From Anaerolineales bacterium (lineage in GTDB: Bacteria > Chloroflexota > Anaerolineae > Anaerolineales > Villigracilaceae), in NCBI GenBank assembly GCA_015075725.1, contig JABTTV010000001.1, positions 3,835,223-3,899,222 on the forward strand: DNA of 64,000 nt. The letters run 5' to 3'. Below are positions 7,957-16,479 of the stretch, one piece after another; within the stretch, counting starts at the first letter, position 1; every line of letters begins with the position of its first letter. The notes below the pieces were generated by a model. The model saw only the letters and a program-made list of their open reading frames with translations, did not search any database and was not told the origin of the DNA. The position numbers and the translations under genes were made by a program.

Positions 7957-9462
7957 TTACGCGGGGGCAGGCTCCCGGTCGCGGGCGAGGCGGTAGGTCA
8001 GGGATTGGAAAGCCGTAAAACCGGAGAAGAAGAACATTCCGAGTGCAAAGAATATGGCGTAGAACATCATCAAATAATAACCTGAACTCCAGGCAAGCCA
8101 GGCAGACCATAAGTTGAAACAACCAAGGAAAGCTTCGAAGAGGATCAGCGAGTCGAAACGGATGAGGTAACGATTGCCGCGCCAGGTTTGAGAGCGGTCT
8201 GTAATCCCGAACTTCGGTGTGCGTTCGAAGGGGACAATCCTCTTTTGCAGAATTTGAAGAAGCGCCCGCAATGTGTTTGGTGCCATGCCGGATGCAAATA
8301 CTGAAAACGCAAGTATGGCAGGAATTGATTCCGCCCAGCGGTTACGAAGCAATCGCTGCGCAGCCGCAAAATACATGGAGGGAACGAGGGCGAAAATATT
8401 CATCAACAACCCCAGCCCCACCGGCGCGAGCAGAGTTGGATATTCACGGGCGAATAGGAGCAGGAATGGATAAAAGATCATGAAAAGCAGGGCGAGAAAA
8501 TGCAGAATATAGGTTGTCAGGTGGAATGTGGCTTGGAATTTTCTGGCGAACGAAAAACCACCGCGCCAGATGACGGGAATGTATTTGAAGGCACATTCCA
8601 GACTACCGCGCGCCCAGCGGTATTGCTGACGACGATACGCCGTAAAACTGACGGGCAGCTCGGCGGGCGCTTCCACGTCGACCGCATACCGCGCCGACCA
8701 GCCGCGCAAAAAGGCGCGATAGGAAAGGTCCATATCCTCGGTCAGTGTATCCGCCTTCCAGCCGCCAGCATCCAAAATGGCGGATTTGCGCCATATCCCC
8801 GCCGTGCCGTTGAAATTGAAGACATAATCATTGGTCGAACGGGCGAACTGATCGATGACGAAATGCGCATCGAGGGTGAAGGCCTGCATCATGGTCAGCA
8901 TGGAATAATCTCGGTTCAAATGTCCCCAACGCGCCTGAACGAACGCGACCTTTTCATCGTCGAAACGCGGAAGCAATTGCTTGAGAAAATCCTTTTGAGG
9001 GAGAAAATCGGCGTCGAAAATAGCGATGAATTCTCCGGCTGCAAGCGAGAGTCCGTTGGCAAGCGCACCAGCTTTGAAACCCTCGCGGTTCGTACGGTGG
9101 ATGTGGCGGATATTCAAACCCCGACCTTGCAACTCTCTTACCCTTCCCGCGATGAGCGAAACGGTTTCATCGGTGGAGTCATCCAACACTTGTATTTCGA
9201 GCAGGTCGGGGGGATAGTCCAGGGCGGCGCAGGCTGAAAGCAGACGTTCCGTCACATACCATTCGTTATAGATAGGCAATTGAACCGTGACGGTGGGAAG
9301 TTTTTCCAACAATTTAAGGGGAGGCGGTTTCAATCCCCCGCGGTTCCTCAAACTGACGATCATCAGGTAGAAAAGGTTTGATATATAGACAACAAGGACC
9401 ATCATTACCAACGCGTACGCGACCACGACGGGAGCCAGAAGGTATTGGAGGACGATTCCCAT
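7957..9462 (-). CDS. Glycosyltransferase family 2, cellulose-synthase-like
   Basis: A processive-type membrane glycosyltransferase. An N-terminal helix is followed by a GT2 domain with VTVQLPIYNE, the metal-binding DAD (AIFDADFLPQ), TEDMDLSYRAFLRGW and the QQYRWARGS motif (Q/RxxRW) of processive beta-glycan synthases. About four C-terminal helices form the channel. It should polymerise a sugar from a nucleotide donor while extruding the chain. The frame is open to 9513, but an AGGAGGG Shine-Dalgarno sequence sits just before an ATGATG at 9465/9462. I chose the second ATG, which gives five-base spacing; the first overlaps the upstream stop as ATGA. Confidence 0.9.
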   Translation of the reverse strand: MGIVLQYLLAPVVVAYALVMMVLVVYISNLFYLMIVSLRNRGGLKPPPLKLLEKLPTVTVQLPIYNEWYVTERLLSACAALDYPPDLLEIQVLDDSTDETVSLIAGRVRELQGRGLNIRHIHRTNREGFKAGALANGLSLAAGEFIAIFDADFLPQKDFLKQLLPRFDDEKVAFVQARWGHLNRDYSMLTMMQAFTLDAHFVIDQFARSTNDYVFNFNGTAGIWRKSAILDAGGWKADTLTEDMDLSYRAFLRGWSARYAVDVEAPAELPVSFTAYRRQQYRWARGSLECAFKYIPVIWRGGFSFARKFQATFHLTTYILHFLALLFMIFYPFLLLFAREYPTLLAPVGLGLLMNIFALVPSMYFAAAQRLLRNRWAESIPAILAFSVFASGMAPNTLRALLQILQKRIVPFERTPKFGITDRSQTWRGNRYLIRFDSLILFEAFLGCFNLWSAWLAWSSGYYLMMFYAIFFALGMFFFSGFTAFQSLTYRLARDREPAPA

Positions 9463-10790
9463 CATGCCCTCCTCGATGTCGTCGAATACAATCCCCACGC
9501 CAGCCACTGCCACAAACGACCCGGCGCATACGACCAGGTATAGTAATCGAACAAGTTGACGACCGATATTACAAGCAAAAGCGCGATCACGCCCATGCCC
9601 GCGGGGTTTTGAATATACACACGCCAGCGGAAGATAAAATCAAAGATCGGGAAAAGAAACAACAGCAAGTAGAAAATTCCGCCCGCCACGCCCGTCTCCA
9701 ATGCGGCGGTCAGCGGGACGTAATGCGGCGGCTGAAAATTCACAGGGAATTCTTCAAACCTCAGTTTCATCGCGAGCGGCGAGGCGCCCAGCCCCACACC
9801 TATGGTGGAATGTTCCACAAAAAGCGTATTCCCCGAATTCATCAGGTAGGCGCGTTCGATCATCGGTCCATCCTCCGCAACATTGCCGGAGTTGAATCTT
9901 TTTTCGATCACCGAGAGATAGATCGGGAGCAGCGGCGAGACGATGGAAACGCACGTCAGACCAAGCAGGAAGGCTCGGGTGAGGGATTCCCACCTGCGAT
10001 TCACCGCCTCGAACATGACCAGGAAACCGATACCTGCAAATAGGCTTAACCACGCCGAACGCGAGAACGTCAGAACCAGGGGCGGGAAAGCCAGCAGGAA
10101 ACAGATTCCCGCAAATATTTGATTGCGATGCTTCCCATATAAGATAACCGCGAACAGAAGAATCATCGAAAATGCGAGGCAGCCGCCCAGGATGTTCGGA
10201 TGATCGGCGAATCCATATGCCCGCAGAATCCTTTCGCCCGCGACAGGGACGATGCTCGCTCCGCGCAGAGTCGGGTCGAGCACATGCTCGCCGAGAAACT
10301 GAAGCCCCAGCGACGATTGCAAAAAGGATTGCCCCGCCGCCACTGGAACCTGGGCCATGGCCTGAAGCGCAACCGGAGCCAGGACCCACCGAGTCAAAGT
10401 TATCTCATTCACGATGTAAAGATAATAAAAAAGAAGGAATACGAACCGGACGGCTTGATACCGGGTGATGATCGCATCCACACTTCCAAACACGGAGACC
10501 CATGCCGCGAGAGTCAAACCCGTCAGCAGGATAAAGACAACCGGATTCCCGGCCCCCACCCTGCGCGGTTCCACGATCAACGAACAGAGCCAGAACACAA
10601 GCATGAAGAACAAAGTGAAATCGCTGACAAACAAAAGGAAATCCGTGTAGTCGGGGTAGACAGGATAAAACGGGCGCGTCCACACGTCCAACCGCAGGCG
10701 GAACGGCGCAAGCAGAATCGTCGCGGCAAAAAACATGCGCGCGCCTGTTCGAAAAAAACGCCTGAAGAAAGGATGAGGGAAATTATTCAC
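9462..10790 (-). CDS. O-antigen ligase-like membrane protein
   Basis: The 442-residue protein has about 10 to 12 hydrophobic helices and the Wzy_C/WaaL pattern: a large outer loop containing a conserved histidine region (MIERAYLMNSGNTLFVEHS, then IGVGLGASPLAM), flanked by helices. Members join or polymerise glycans at the outer face of the membrane. It is the first gene of the minus-strand polysaccharide block and overlaps the next gene start at ATGA. Ligase and polymerase activities cannot be told apart from sequence. Confidence 0.85.
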   Translation of the reverse strand: MNNFPHPFFRRFFRTGARMFFAATILLAPFRLRLDVWTRPFYPVYPDYTDFLLFVSDFTLFFMLVFWLCSLIVEPRRVGAGNPVVFILLTGLTLAAWVSVFGSVDAIITRYQAVRFVFLLFYYLYIVNEITLTRWVLAPVALQAMAQVPVAAGQSFLQSSLGLQFLGEHVLDPTLRGASIVPVAGERILRAYGFADHPNILGGCLAFSMILLFAVILYGKHRNQIFAGICFLLAFPPLVLTFSRSAWLSLFAGIGFLVMFEAVNRRWESLTRAFLLGLTCVSIVSPLLPIYLSVIEKRFNSGNVAEDGPMIERAYLMNSGNTLFVEHSTIGVGLGASPLAMKLRFEEFPVNFQPPHYVPLTAALETGVAGGIFYLLLFLFPIFDFIFRWRVYIQNPAGMGVIALLLVISVVNLFDYYTWSYAPGRLWQWLAWGLYSTTSRRA

Positions 10791-10826
10791 AACGCTAAAT
10801 CGGACCTGTGTAATCTGGTTTGCAAT

Positions 10827-10832
10827 TATAAT
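10827..10832 (+). promoter_or_regulatory. Putative -10 box for the GT4 gene
   Basis: A TATAAT hexamer lies in the 98-base divergent spacer between the ligase-like gene and the GT4 gene. No good -35 element is visible upstream, so this is a weak call. Confidence 0.3.
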
Positions 10833-10888
10833 CTGTCGCCGGTCATGTTTCTTTTTCTTTTCTTATGCATTTTTCCCTTGGGCATTTC

Positions 10889-11983
10889 ATGAAAACTGCC
10901 ATCGTTCACGAATGGCTGAGCACATTTGGCGGCACCGAGCGCCTGCTCGTCGAAACCCTGCGCCTCTTCCCGCATGCCGATGTTTTTGCACTGACCCATT
11001 TCCCAAAAAATTTCCAGAACACGCCGCTGCGGGAATTAATTGTCCAAACGACCTTCCTGCAAAAAATTCCCCGCATCGAAAAACATTATCGCAAACTCCT
11101 GCCCATCATGCCGCTTGCGATCGAAACCCTGGACGTGAGCAAATACGACCTTGTCATTTCTCTTTCACATGCCGTGGCGCATGGAGTCAAAACCCACAAA
11201 CACCAAACTCACATCTCATACATCTCAACCCCGATGCGCTACGCCTGGCACATGCGGGATGATTATTTGAAGCTTCACGGCCTGACGAATCCTCTCATCC
11301 GCCTCGCAGCAAAAGGGACCTTGAGCCTGCTGCGCCGATGGGACGCCTCTGCCTCCACTCGATCCAATTCATTGATCGCCAACTCCCAGTGGACAGCCTC
11401 TCACATTCGCGAAGCATGGAAAAGGGATTCCCAAGTCATCTATCCTTCCGTGGATGTAGATCGCTTCACACCTTCTGAAAAACGGGACAATTTCTATCTG
11501 CTCGTCTCGCGCCTCGTCCCATACAAAATGACGTCAGAGATCGTCAGAGCTTTTAATCTGCTGGGTTTACCACTCACCATCGTCGGTGATGGACCCGATC
11601 TGCCGCACCTTCAACGTATTGCAGGAAAAAGCATAGCGATCATGGGTTATCAACCAGACAAAGCCGTGACAGAGTTGATGAACAAAGCCAAAGCATTTGT
11701 GTACATGGCAACCGAAGATTTCGGCATTGCCATGGTCGAGGCGCAGGCTGCGGGATGCCCGGTTATCGCCTATTACAGAGGCGGGGCGTCAGAAATCGTT
11801 CGGGACAGGGAGACAGGGCTGCTATTCAATGAGCAAACCGCTGAATCATTGGTCGAGGCGGTTCAAGAATTCGAAAAAATGAATTTAGACAGCAAAGCCG
11901 CAGTGGATAACGCGGCTCGCTTTTCTTCCGAACGTTTTCGGCGGGAATTCTTAACGCATATTGAAAACCATCGAAAGGGGTAA
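10889..11983 (+). CDS. Glycosyltransferase family 4 (mannosyltransferase-like)
   Basis: A GT-B-fold glycosyltransferase of about 364 residues. The N-terminal half has KTAIVHEWLSTFGGTERLL and the STPMRYAWHMRDDYL segment common in WbaZ-type mannosyltransferases. The C-terminal half has the donor-binding EDFGIAMVEAQAAGCPVIAY motif with the two glutamates of the EX7E element. I start at ATG 10889 (MKTAIVHEW); the upstream extension MHFSLGHF is unlike the family. It is transcribed divergently from the polysaccharide block and probably adds a sugar, perhaps mannose, to the same glycan. Confidence 0.9.
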   Translation: MKTAIVHEWLSTFGGTERLLVETLRLFPHADVFALTHFPKNFQNTPLRELIVQTTFLQKIPRIEKHYRKLLPIMPLAIETLDVSKYDLVISLSHAVAHGVKTHKHQTHISYISTPMRYAWHMRDDYLKLHGLTNPLIRLAAKGTLSLLRRWDASASTRSNSLIANSQWTASHIREAWKRDSQVIYPSVDVDRFTPSEKRDNFYLLVSRLVPYKMTSEIVRAFNLLGLPLTIVGDGPDLPHLQRIAGKSIAIMGYQPDKAVTELMNKAKAFVYMATEDFGIAMVEAQAAGCPVIAYYRGGASEIVRDRETGLLFNEQTAESLVEAVQEFEKMNLDSKAAVDNAARFSSERFRREFLTHIENHRKG

Positions 11984-11986
11984 TAA

Positions 11987-12445
11987 TCAGTTCATGCCGA
12001 TGGCGCGCGCCATGGCGGGGGCGGCGAAAAGGATCAGTGCAATACCGATCAATTCCAAGTTAAGAACAAGTCGGATGCGTTTGTATTCTTCGTCGGGGAC
12101 TTCGATGGCAGTGCCGGTCTTCAATCGGTCACCCCATTTGATGAAGCGCACGGTCGGATAAATGGATAACAATCCCACAATCACGAACAGCCCCATCTTC
12201 ACCCAGAACAGAGGGTTGGCGGCATAAAAGTTTACACCTTTCTCAAAGAAAAAAACGCGCAGCAGACCTGCCACCAAAAGAATGCCAGATGAAATACCAT
12301 ACCAGCCGTCGATGCGCTGAATGCGTCGGGCTTCATTGACCGAAAGGGCTTTTTGGAATGCCACAAATTCATAGATCAAACAAGCAGTAAGCGCAAATGC
12401 AGCAAGGTGATGCAAAGACGCCATGAATGAATTAACGATAAGCAT
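11987..12445 (-). CDS. DUF2214 family membrane protein
   Basis: A 152-residue protein with four membrane helices. It has the DUF2214 pattern: LHHLAAFALTACLIYEF near the start with a conserved histidine pair, an RIQRIDGWYGISSGILL segment, and WVKMGLFVIVGLLSIYPT. Function is unknown. It is the last gene of the TetR-headed minus-strand operon and ends three bases from the convergent GT4 stop, leaving almost no room for separate terminators. Confidence 0.85.
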   Translation of the reverse strand: MLIVNSFMASLHHLAAFALTACLIYEFVAFQKALSVNEARRIQRIDGWYGISSGILLVAGLLRVFFFEKGVNFYAANPLFWVKMGLFVIVGLLSIYPTVRFIKWGDRLKTGTAIEVPDEEYKRIRLVLNLELIGIALILFAAPAMARAIGMN

Positions 12446-12480
12446 GATGTTTTCCTTCTTAATAGATAAAGTTTGTCCGG

Positions 12481-13434
12481 CTATTTCTTTCCAGGGTGAG
12501 CTTTATACCAGGCCACCGTCTCCTTGATCGCCTCGCGCATGGGTGTGGCTTTCATTCCGAACGTCTTTTCGAATCTGCTCGAATCCACGACGAACGGCTG
12601 GTCGAACTCGTACATCATTTCGACCAATTCCTTCGCGGGCGGCGAAAAGAGCCCGGCAAACCGTAGCATACCCGCGCCAATACTGGTCATCTTGAATGCC
12701 AGACCTGCTTCTTCGGCGAATATCTTCAGCATTTCACCTTGTGTGATGCGCGGCTGATCGTTGGGAACATGCCAGACTTGCCCATCTGCCTCGTCAAGTT
12801 CACCCAGAATCACCAAAGCCCGCCCGAAATCCTTCAAATACGTATGGGTGTGGGGAATGTCCGTTCTGCCGATCATCTGGACGGTCTTACCCTGTAACAA
12901 CGGATAGAGTTGGCGGCTGCCAAAGGTTGTGGATGACTCTGTGCCCCATGGACCGAAATAATCGGACCCGCGCGCAGAGGTGACGCGTACCCTCCCGGTC
13001 CGATGCGCTTCGAAGGCAGCCCGGCTGGCTTCCTTGCGCGCGCGTCCTTTTCGCGTGTGGGCATTATGCGGCGTTTCTTCGGTCATCGGCGAGCCGTTCG
13101 TATCACCGTACATGTACAAGTTTTCGACGATCACCAATTTGGCATTGCTGCCCGTCAGCCCTTCCAGGATGGAGTTTTGAAACGCCGGGAATTTCGTGGC
13201 AACTTCATGATATGCAGGCACCGCGGCTTGATACACCACCTGCGCACCCCGCGTCACTTCCTTGACCTGAGCCGGGTCATACAGATCCGAGGCTTTCACC
13301 TCCACCCCGGCGGGAATCTCCCCCAGCCGTCCCGAGCGGTTCACCATGCGGACCCGTTCTCCGCGCCGAACGAGTTCTTCCATTGCGGCGCGGGCAACCG
13401 CTCCTGTTCCCAATACGACATGATTAATTGACAT
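12481..13434 (-). CDS. NAD-dependent epimerase/dehydratase-family oxidoreductase
   Basis: A Rossmann-fold short-chain-type protein of 317 residues with the nucleotide loop VVLGTGAVARAAMEEL at the N-terminus. A region near VIVENLYMYGDTNG replaces the usual YxxxK, so catalysis may differ from classical epimerases. It resembles atypical extended SDRs annotated as NAD-dependent epimerases. It lies 12 bases after the DUF4188 gene in the TetR operon. Substrate is not evident. Confidence 0.82.
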   Translation of the reverse strand: MSINHVVLGTGAVARAAMEELVRRGERVRMVNRSGRLGEIPAGVEVKASDLYDPAQVKEVTRGAQVVYQAAVPAYHEVATKFPAFQNSILEGLTGSNAKLVIVENLYMYGDTNGSPMTEETPHNAHTRKGRARKEASRAAFEAHRTGRVRVTSARGSDYFGPWGTESSTTFGSRQLYPLLQGKTVQMIGRTDIPHTHTYLKDFGRALVILGELDEADGQVWHVPNDQPRITQGEMLKIFAEEAGLAFKMTSIGAGMLRFAGLFSPPAKELVEMMYEFDQPFVVDSSRFEKTFGMKATPMREAIKETVAWYKAHPGKK

Positions 13435-13446
13435 TTGAAATTTCCT

Positions 13447-13953
13447 TTACTTTGTTTCTGTTAGATGTTCCCGAGTCTTATTGACATCCAGTCGTTTACG
13501 AACCGTCTCGCGGCGACCGACCGCCTGCACATGCCCGGTCGCCGCCGCTAGACCGAATTTGGGCATATTCCCGTACATACACTCGAATTGATCCGCGTTG
13601 ACCGTGTAGGTCTCGTGCCAGATGCCCACGATTCCATCTGACCCAACAGCTTGATTGAACTTCTTCCAAGGACCAAGATGCGGGTCCGATGGGTTGCGGG
13701 CGAATTGCTCCAGGTCTTCGAACGAACGCCAATATTGGATGATGCAGGGCCCGCTGAAATTCCAGAAAAATTCCGCATGCATGAAACCTTTTTCAGGATG
13801 GGTAAACAGGGTTTGCATCATCGGCGTCATGGCATTCGCCACAGGCAGCCATTTATCGAGCCGCCACCACTTGTTGATGCGCATCCCGATCAGAAAAACC
13901 ACAAAGGGCTCATCTGTTTTTGCGGTGTAACGTCCATTGAAAATGTTAGACAT
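13447..13953 (-). CDS. DUF4188 family protein (monooxygenase-like)
   Basis: The 168-residue protein matches DUF4188: FVVFLIGMRINKWWRLDKWLP near the start, then an EFFWNFSGPCIIQYWRSFEDL strand with a ferredoxin-like fold, and the IGIWHETY-type segment (VGIWHETYTV). The family is distantly related to antibiotic-biosynthesis monooxygenases with a dimeric alpha+beta barrel. It begins six bases after the TetR gene, and its place in a TetR-repressed operon suggests response to a small toxic or signalling compound. Confidence 0.85.
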   Translation of the reverse strand: MSNIFNGRYTAKTDEPFVVFLIGMRINKWWRLDKWLPVANAMTPMMQTLFTHPEKGFMHAEFFWNFSGPCIIQYWRSFEDLEQFARNPSDPHLGPWKKFNQAVGSDGIVGIWHETYTVNADQFECMYGNMPKFGLAAATGHVQAVGRRETVRKRLDVNKTREHLTETK

Positions 13954-13958
13954 ATCTT

Positions 13959-14648
13959 CTACCTCTTAATGAATTGATCGACAGTCGCTTCCATCTCGTA
14001 CATGTAAAGCGCATCCCCATCTACCCCGAATGGGGGCATGTTGTTGGAAATTTCAAGCGAAACCAAGCCGTGAACGCGGCTCCAGATCAGCATGGATACA
14101 GCCAGCGACAGTATGTGGTAATTGCCTGCAAAGCTTTTCCAAACCTCGAATTCTTCTTCGTGCCCAGGTTGGACGCCTGGATAACCCTCTGCTTTCAATT
14201 TATTGGCTATACGCAACCCATCAACGACGCTGACCAAAGCACTTAACGAACGAGCCGCAGACGGCAACACCTCCGTTACCGGCGCTCGATAACCTGGGAT
14301 CGGCGTGCCGAAAATGAGCTGGTATCGTTGCGGATACATCCTCGCCCATTGACGATAGGCAGTGCCAATCGAATAGATTCTTTCTTCCATATTTTCGGAT
14401 GGGACAGCATCCCGGGCAGCGATCTGAGAGTCCCCAAAGGAAGTGTAAGCGTCGATTATGAGGGCGGTCACAAGCGCGTCGCGGTCCGGGAAATAGTTGT
14501 AGATGGCAGGCGCGGTGATCTTCAACTCGCGCGCAATCGCTCTCAAAGACAATGCTGCCGCCCCAGTCTCGGCAATCTGTCTCCACGCCGTTTCTTTGAT
14601 GGCATACTGTAAATTTGGGATTTGCGTCTTCTTGCTGGGTCTGACCAT
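13959..14648 (-). CDS. TetR/AcrR family transcriptional regulator
   Basis: The 229-residue repressor has an N-terminal TetR helix-turn-helix (ALSLRAIARELKITAPAIYNYFPD) and a C-terminal ligand domain of the WHG/TetR_C_33-like type. I start at ATG 14648 (MVRPSKKTQ); the frame extends upstream, but the extension would run over the operator palindrome. The gene is first in a four-gene operon (TetR, DUF4188, epimerase-like, DUF2214). The palindrome just upstream makes autoregulation of the whole operon likely. Confidence 0.92.
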   Translation of the reverse strand: MVRPSKKTQIPNLQYAIKETAWRQIAETGAAALSLRAIARELKITAPAIYNYFPDRDALVTALIIDAYTSFGDSQIAARDAVPSENMEERIYSIGTAYRQWARMYPQRYQLIFGTPIPGYRAPVTEVLPSAARSLSALVSVVDGLRIANKLKAEGYPGVQPGHEEEFEVWKSFAGNYHILSLAVSMLIWSRVHGLVSLEISNNMPPFGVDGDALYMYEMEATVDQFIKR

Positions 14649-14661
14649 GTTGGCTCCTAAA

Positions 14662-14695
14662 TAAATAAACACTGTAAATATACAGTGTTTATTTA
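14662..14695. promoter_or_regulatory. TetR operator, 15-bp-arm palindrome
   Basis: A perfect inverted repeat with arms TAAATAAACACTGTA and TACAGTGTTTATTTA separated by AATA. It lies 13 bases upstream of the TetR start codon, where it would cover the promoter or transcription start. Size and symmetry fit a dimer-of-dimers TetR site. Confidence 0.85.
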
Positions 14696-14717
14696 CAGCT
14701 GTCAAGGGGCAAAAAAC

Positions 14718-14750
14718 AGACCTCGGAAGTTTTGAAAACCTCCGAGGTCT
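14718..14750 (-). terminator. Terminator hairpin after the winged-helix gene
   Basis: A 10-bp stem (AGACCTCGGA and its complement) with an A/T-rich loop lies just downstream of the minus-strand gene ending at 14756. Minus-strand transcription then meets a T-rich run. The stem is closely related to the hairpin at 27148-27181. Confidence 0.75.
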
Positions 14751-14755
14751 TTCTG

Positions 14756-15607
14756 CTACAAAACCCCTCTCACAGCCACCCACTCCCCTGAATTTTTGGG
14801 ATGTCCGGTCAATACTAATTTACCCGCATCCACCAATTTTCCAACCGACCTCTTCACCACTTCATTGCCCCACCCAAACAATTTCTGCACGTCGCGGACC
14901 TGCGCCGCACCGACCATGCCGAAATACAGTTCCAGCAATTTCGCACGCGCCTGCGATTCAGTGATCATCCGTGCCTGCTCGGCTAACTCAGGGAAGTGAT
15001 TGGTGGTGATGGCGTAAATATGAGAATACTTCCAAGCGCCCGCCTGTGCCACACCTACTGGCAGAATTTTGAAATCCTTTTGCAGGTACTCGAGCGCCTT
15101 GTTGAACTCCGAATCTTTCGCATTGGATAGTTTTGCTTCTTTTCGCAAATCAATCGTATGCATTGCGCCTTTATCGAGCAAGGCTTCATAGACCTGTCTC
15201 GCGGCCTGCGGCAGGCGTCCCTCACAATAGGCAATAAGATAATCTTCGTTCGGGTCGCCGTAGTTTTCGGAGAGTGCGTAAAAATACGGCGCGACCTCCA
15301 ACGAGATCATGGTCGCTTTGCCTCGCAGGATTTTCCCGTAGTACCAGATCTTTTTATCGAGGGCGTTGTCTTTCCATCCCCATGTAATGTGACCCGGGTC
15401 ATCGTGCGCATCGGCGACGGGCCGATCCCCAGCAACAGCGGTCCACAACGAGGGCAGGTCCACGCCTTTGATGGGCCAGAAGTAAACAAATCCGCGTTTG
15501 TTCACGAAGGTCAAAGCCGAGGCGGGAGATGAAACCCGTTTTTGCGGAGGCAGGTTGAAGGTCCGGGCGCGAAGCGTCTGGAGTTTTTTCAAGTTGATCT
15601 GGGTCAT
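14756..15607 (-). CDS. Winged-helix protein, AlkZ/YcaQ-related
   Basis: The 283-residue protein has two winged-helix-like parts: QVYEALLDKGAMHTIDLRKEA mid-protein, and a C-terminal KLLELYFGMVGAAQVRDVQKLFGWG segment. The order and the hydrophobic FVYFWPIKGVDLPSLW start recall the HTH_42/AlkZ (YcaQ) superfamily of DNA glycosylases. The catalytic glutamine motif of true AlkZ/YcaQ was not clearly seen, so glycosylase activity is doubtful. It is a single gene divergent from pgl and bounded by a terminator. DNA binding is likely; the biological role is uncertain. Confidence 0.65.
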   Translation of the reverse strand: MTQINLKKLQTLRARTFNLPPQKRVSSPASALTFVNKRGFVYFWPIKGVDLPSLWTAVAGDRPVADAHDDPGHITWGWKDNALDKKIWYYGKILRGKATMISLEVAPYFYALSENYGDPNEDYLIAYCEGRLPQAARQVYEALLDKGAMHTIDLRKEAKLSNAKDSEFNKALEYLQKDFKILPVGVAQAGAWKYSHIYAITTNHFPELAEQARMITESQARAKLLELYFGMVGAAQVRDVQKLFGWGNEVVKRSVGKLVDAGKLVLTGHPKNSGEWVAVRGVL

Positions 15608-15645
15608 CGCTCAGATTTTATCATCTGCGTTACAATCGACAGGTC

Positions 15646-16353
15646 ATGGTCATAAAAAAATTTAAAGACAGCGATGAATTAAGCCAAGCCGCAGCAAAAG
15701 CGTTTGCCGAACTCGCAAATCAAGCCATCGCCGAACGGGGAAGATTCCTCGTCTCTCTTTCCGGCGGCAGCACACCGATGAAATTATACGAACGACTCGC
15801 AAATGAAAAGCCGAACTGGACCCGCGTGCATTTCTTTTGGGGCGATGAACGCTGCGTGCCCGTGGACGATCCCGGCAATACCTACGGCTCGATGCGTGAA
15901 ATATTTTTTGACAAAATCGGGACGACGAACATACACCGCGTCGAATCCGCGCTCGCGCCTGCCCTTGCCGCCCAAGCCTACGCCCAAACCCTGAGCGGAT
16001 TCGCTGACGCGCCATTCGACTTCCCGCGCTTTGATCTGGTTCTCCTCGGCATGGGCGATGACGGTCACACTGCATCGCTCTTTCCCGGTTCCCCGGTTGA
16101 AACCGACTCGCCCGTCATTGCAGTCACCGCGCTTTATCAGAACCGCCCAGCCAAGCGCGTCTCCTTGACGTCGAAGGTGTTCAACCAAGCCAGGGAGATC
16201 TGGTTTCTCGTCACCGGCGCAGGCAAGGCGGAGACGTTACGCAACGTCATACATGGGGAACAAAATTTGGAGTTATATCCCGCGCAGCGAATCCAGCCTG
16301 TGAATGGAAACCTGGTTTGGATGATCGATGAAGCGGCAGGCAAGTTTTTATAA
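15646..16353 (+). CDS. pgl: 6-phosphogluconolactonase
   Basis: A 235-residue 6-phosphogluconolactonase of the NagB/RpiA fold, which hydrolyses 6-phosphogluconolactone in the oxidative pentose phosphate pathway. Family signatures are LSGGSTPMKLYERL, the FFWGDERCVP loop and LLGMGDDGHTASLFPG with the catalytic histidine. It is followed by gnd and zwf, giving all three oxidative steps in one block. A TACAAT box ends nine bases before the ATG and there is no clear Shine-Dalgarno sequence, so the mRNA may have a very short leader. Confidence 0.95.
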   Translation: MVIKKFKDSDELSQAAAKAFAELANQAIAERGRFLVSLSGGSTPMKLYERLANEKPNWTRVHFFWGDERCVPVDDPGNTYGSMREIFFDKIGTTNIHRVESALAPALAAQAYAQTLSGFADAPFDFPRFDLVLLGMGDDGHTASLFPGSPVETDSPVIAVTALYQNRPAKRVSLTSKVFNQAREIWFLVTGAGKAETLRNVIHGEQNLELYPAQRIQPVNGNLVWMIDEAAGKFL

Positions 16354-16361
16354 ATCATTCT

Positions 16362-16458
16362 GTCATTGCGAGGGCGATGCACTTCGCCTGAAGCAATCTC
16401 CTGACATGATATGCGAGATTGCTTCGTTGCAAAGAGCAAAAGCACTCCCCGCAATGAC
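16362..16458. repeat. Dispersed palindromic repeat, copy 1
   Basis: A 97-base element between pgl and gnd with terminal GTCATTGCG and CGCAATGAC and internal inverted GAAGCAATCTC (16390-16400) and GAGATTGCTTC (16415-16425). Two related copies lie at 55959-56043 and 57227-57327. It has no coding content and looks like a REP/MITE-type element able to fold into a long hairpin. Confidence 0.85.
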
Positions 16459-16479
16459 GAAAACCAAAGGAGCAACAAA

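Noticed and set aside
9378..10043. Plus-strand ORF across the ligase-like gene
   Set aside because: It spans two real genes on the other strand and is rich in Arg, Gln and His, as expected from a shadow frame.
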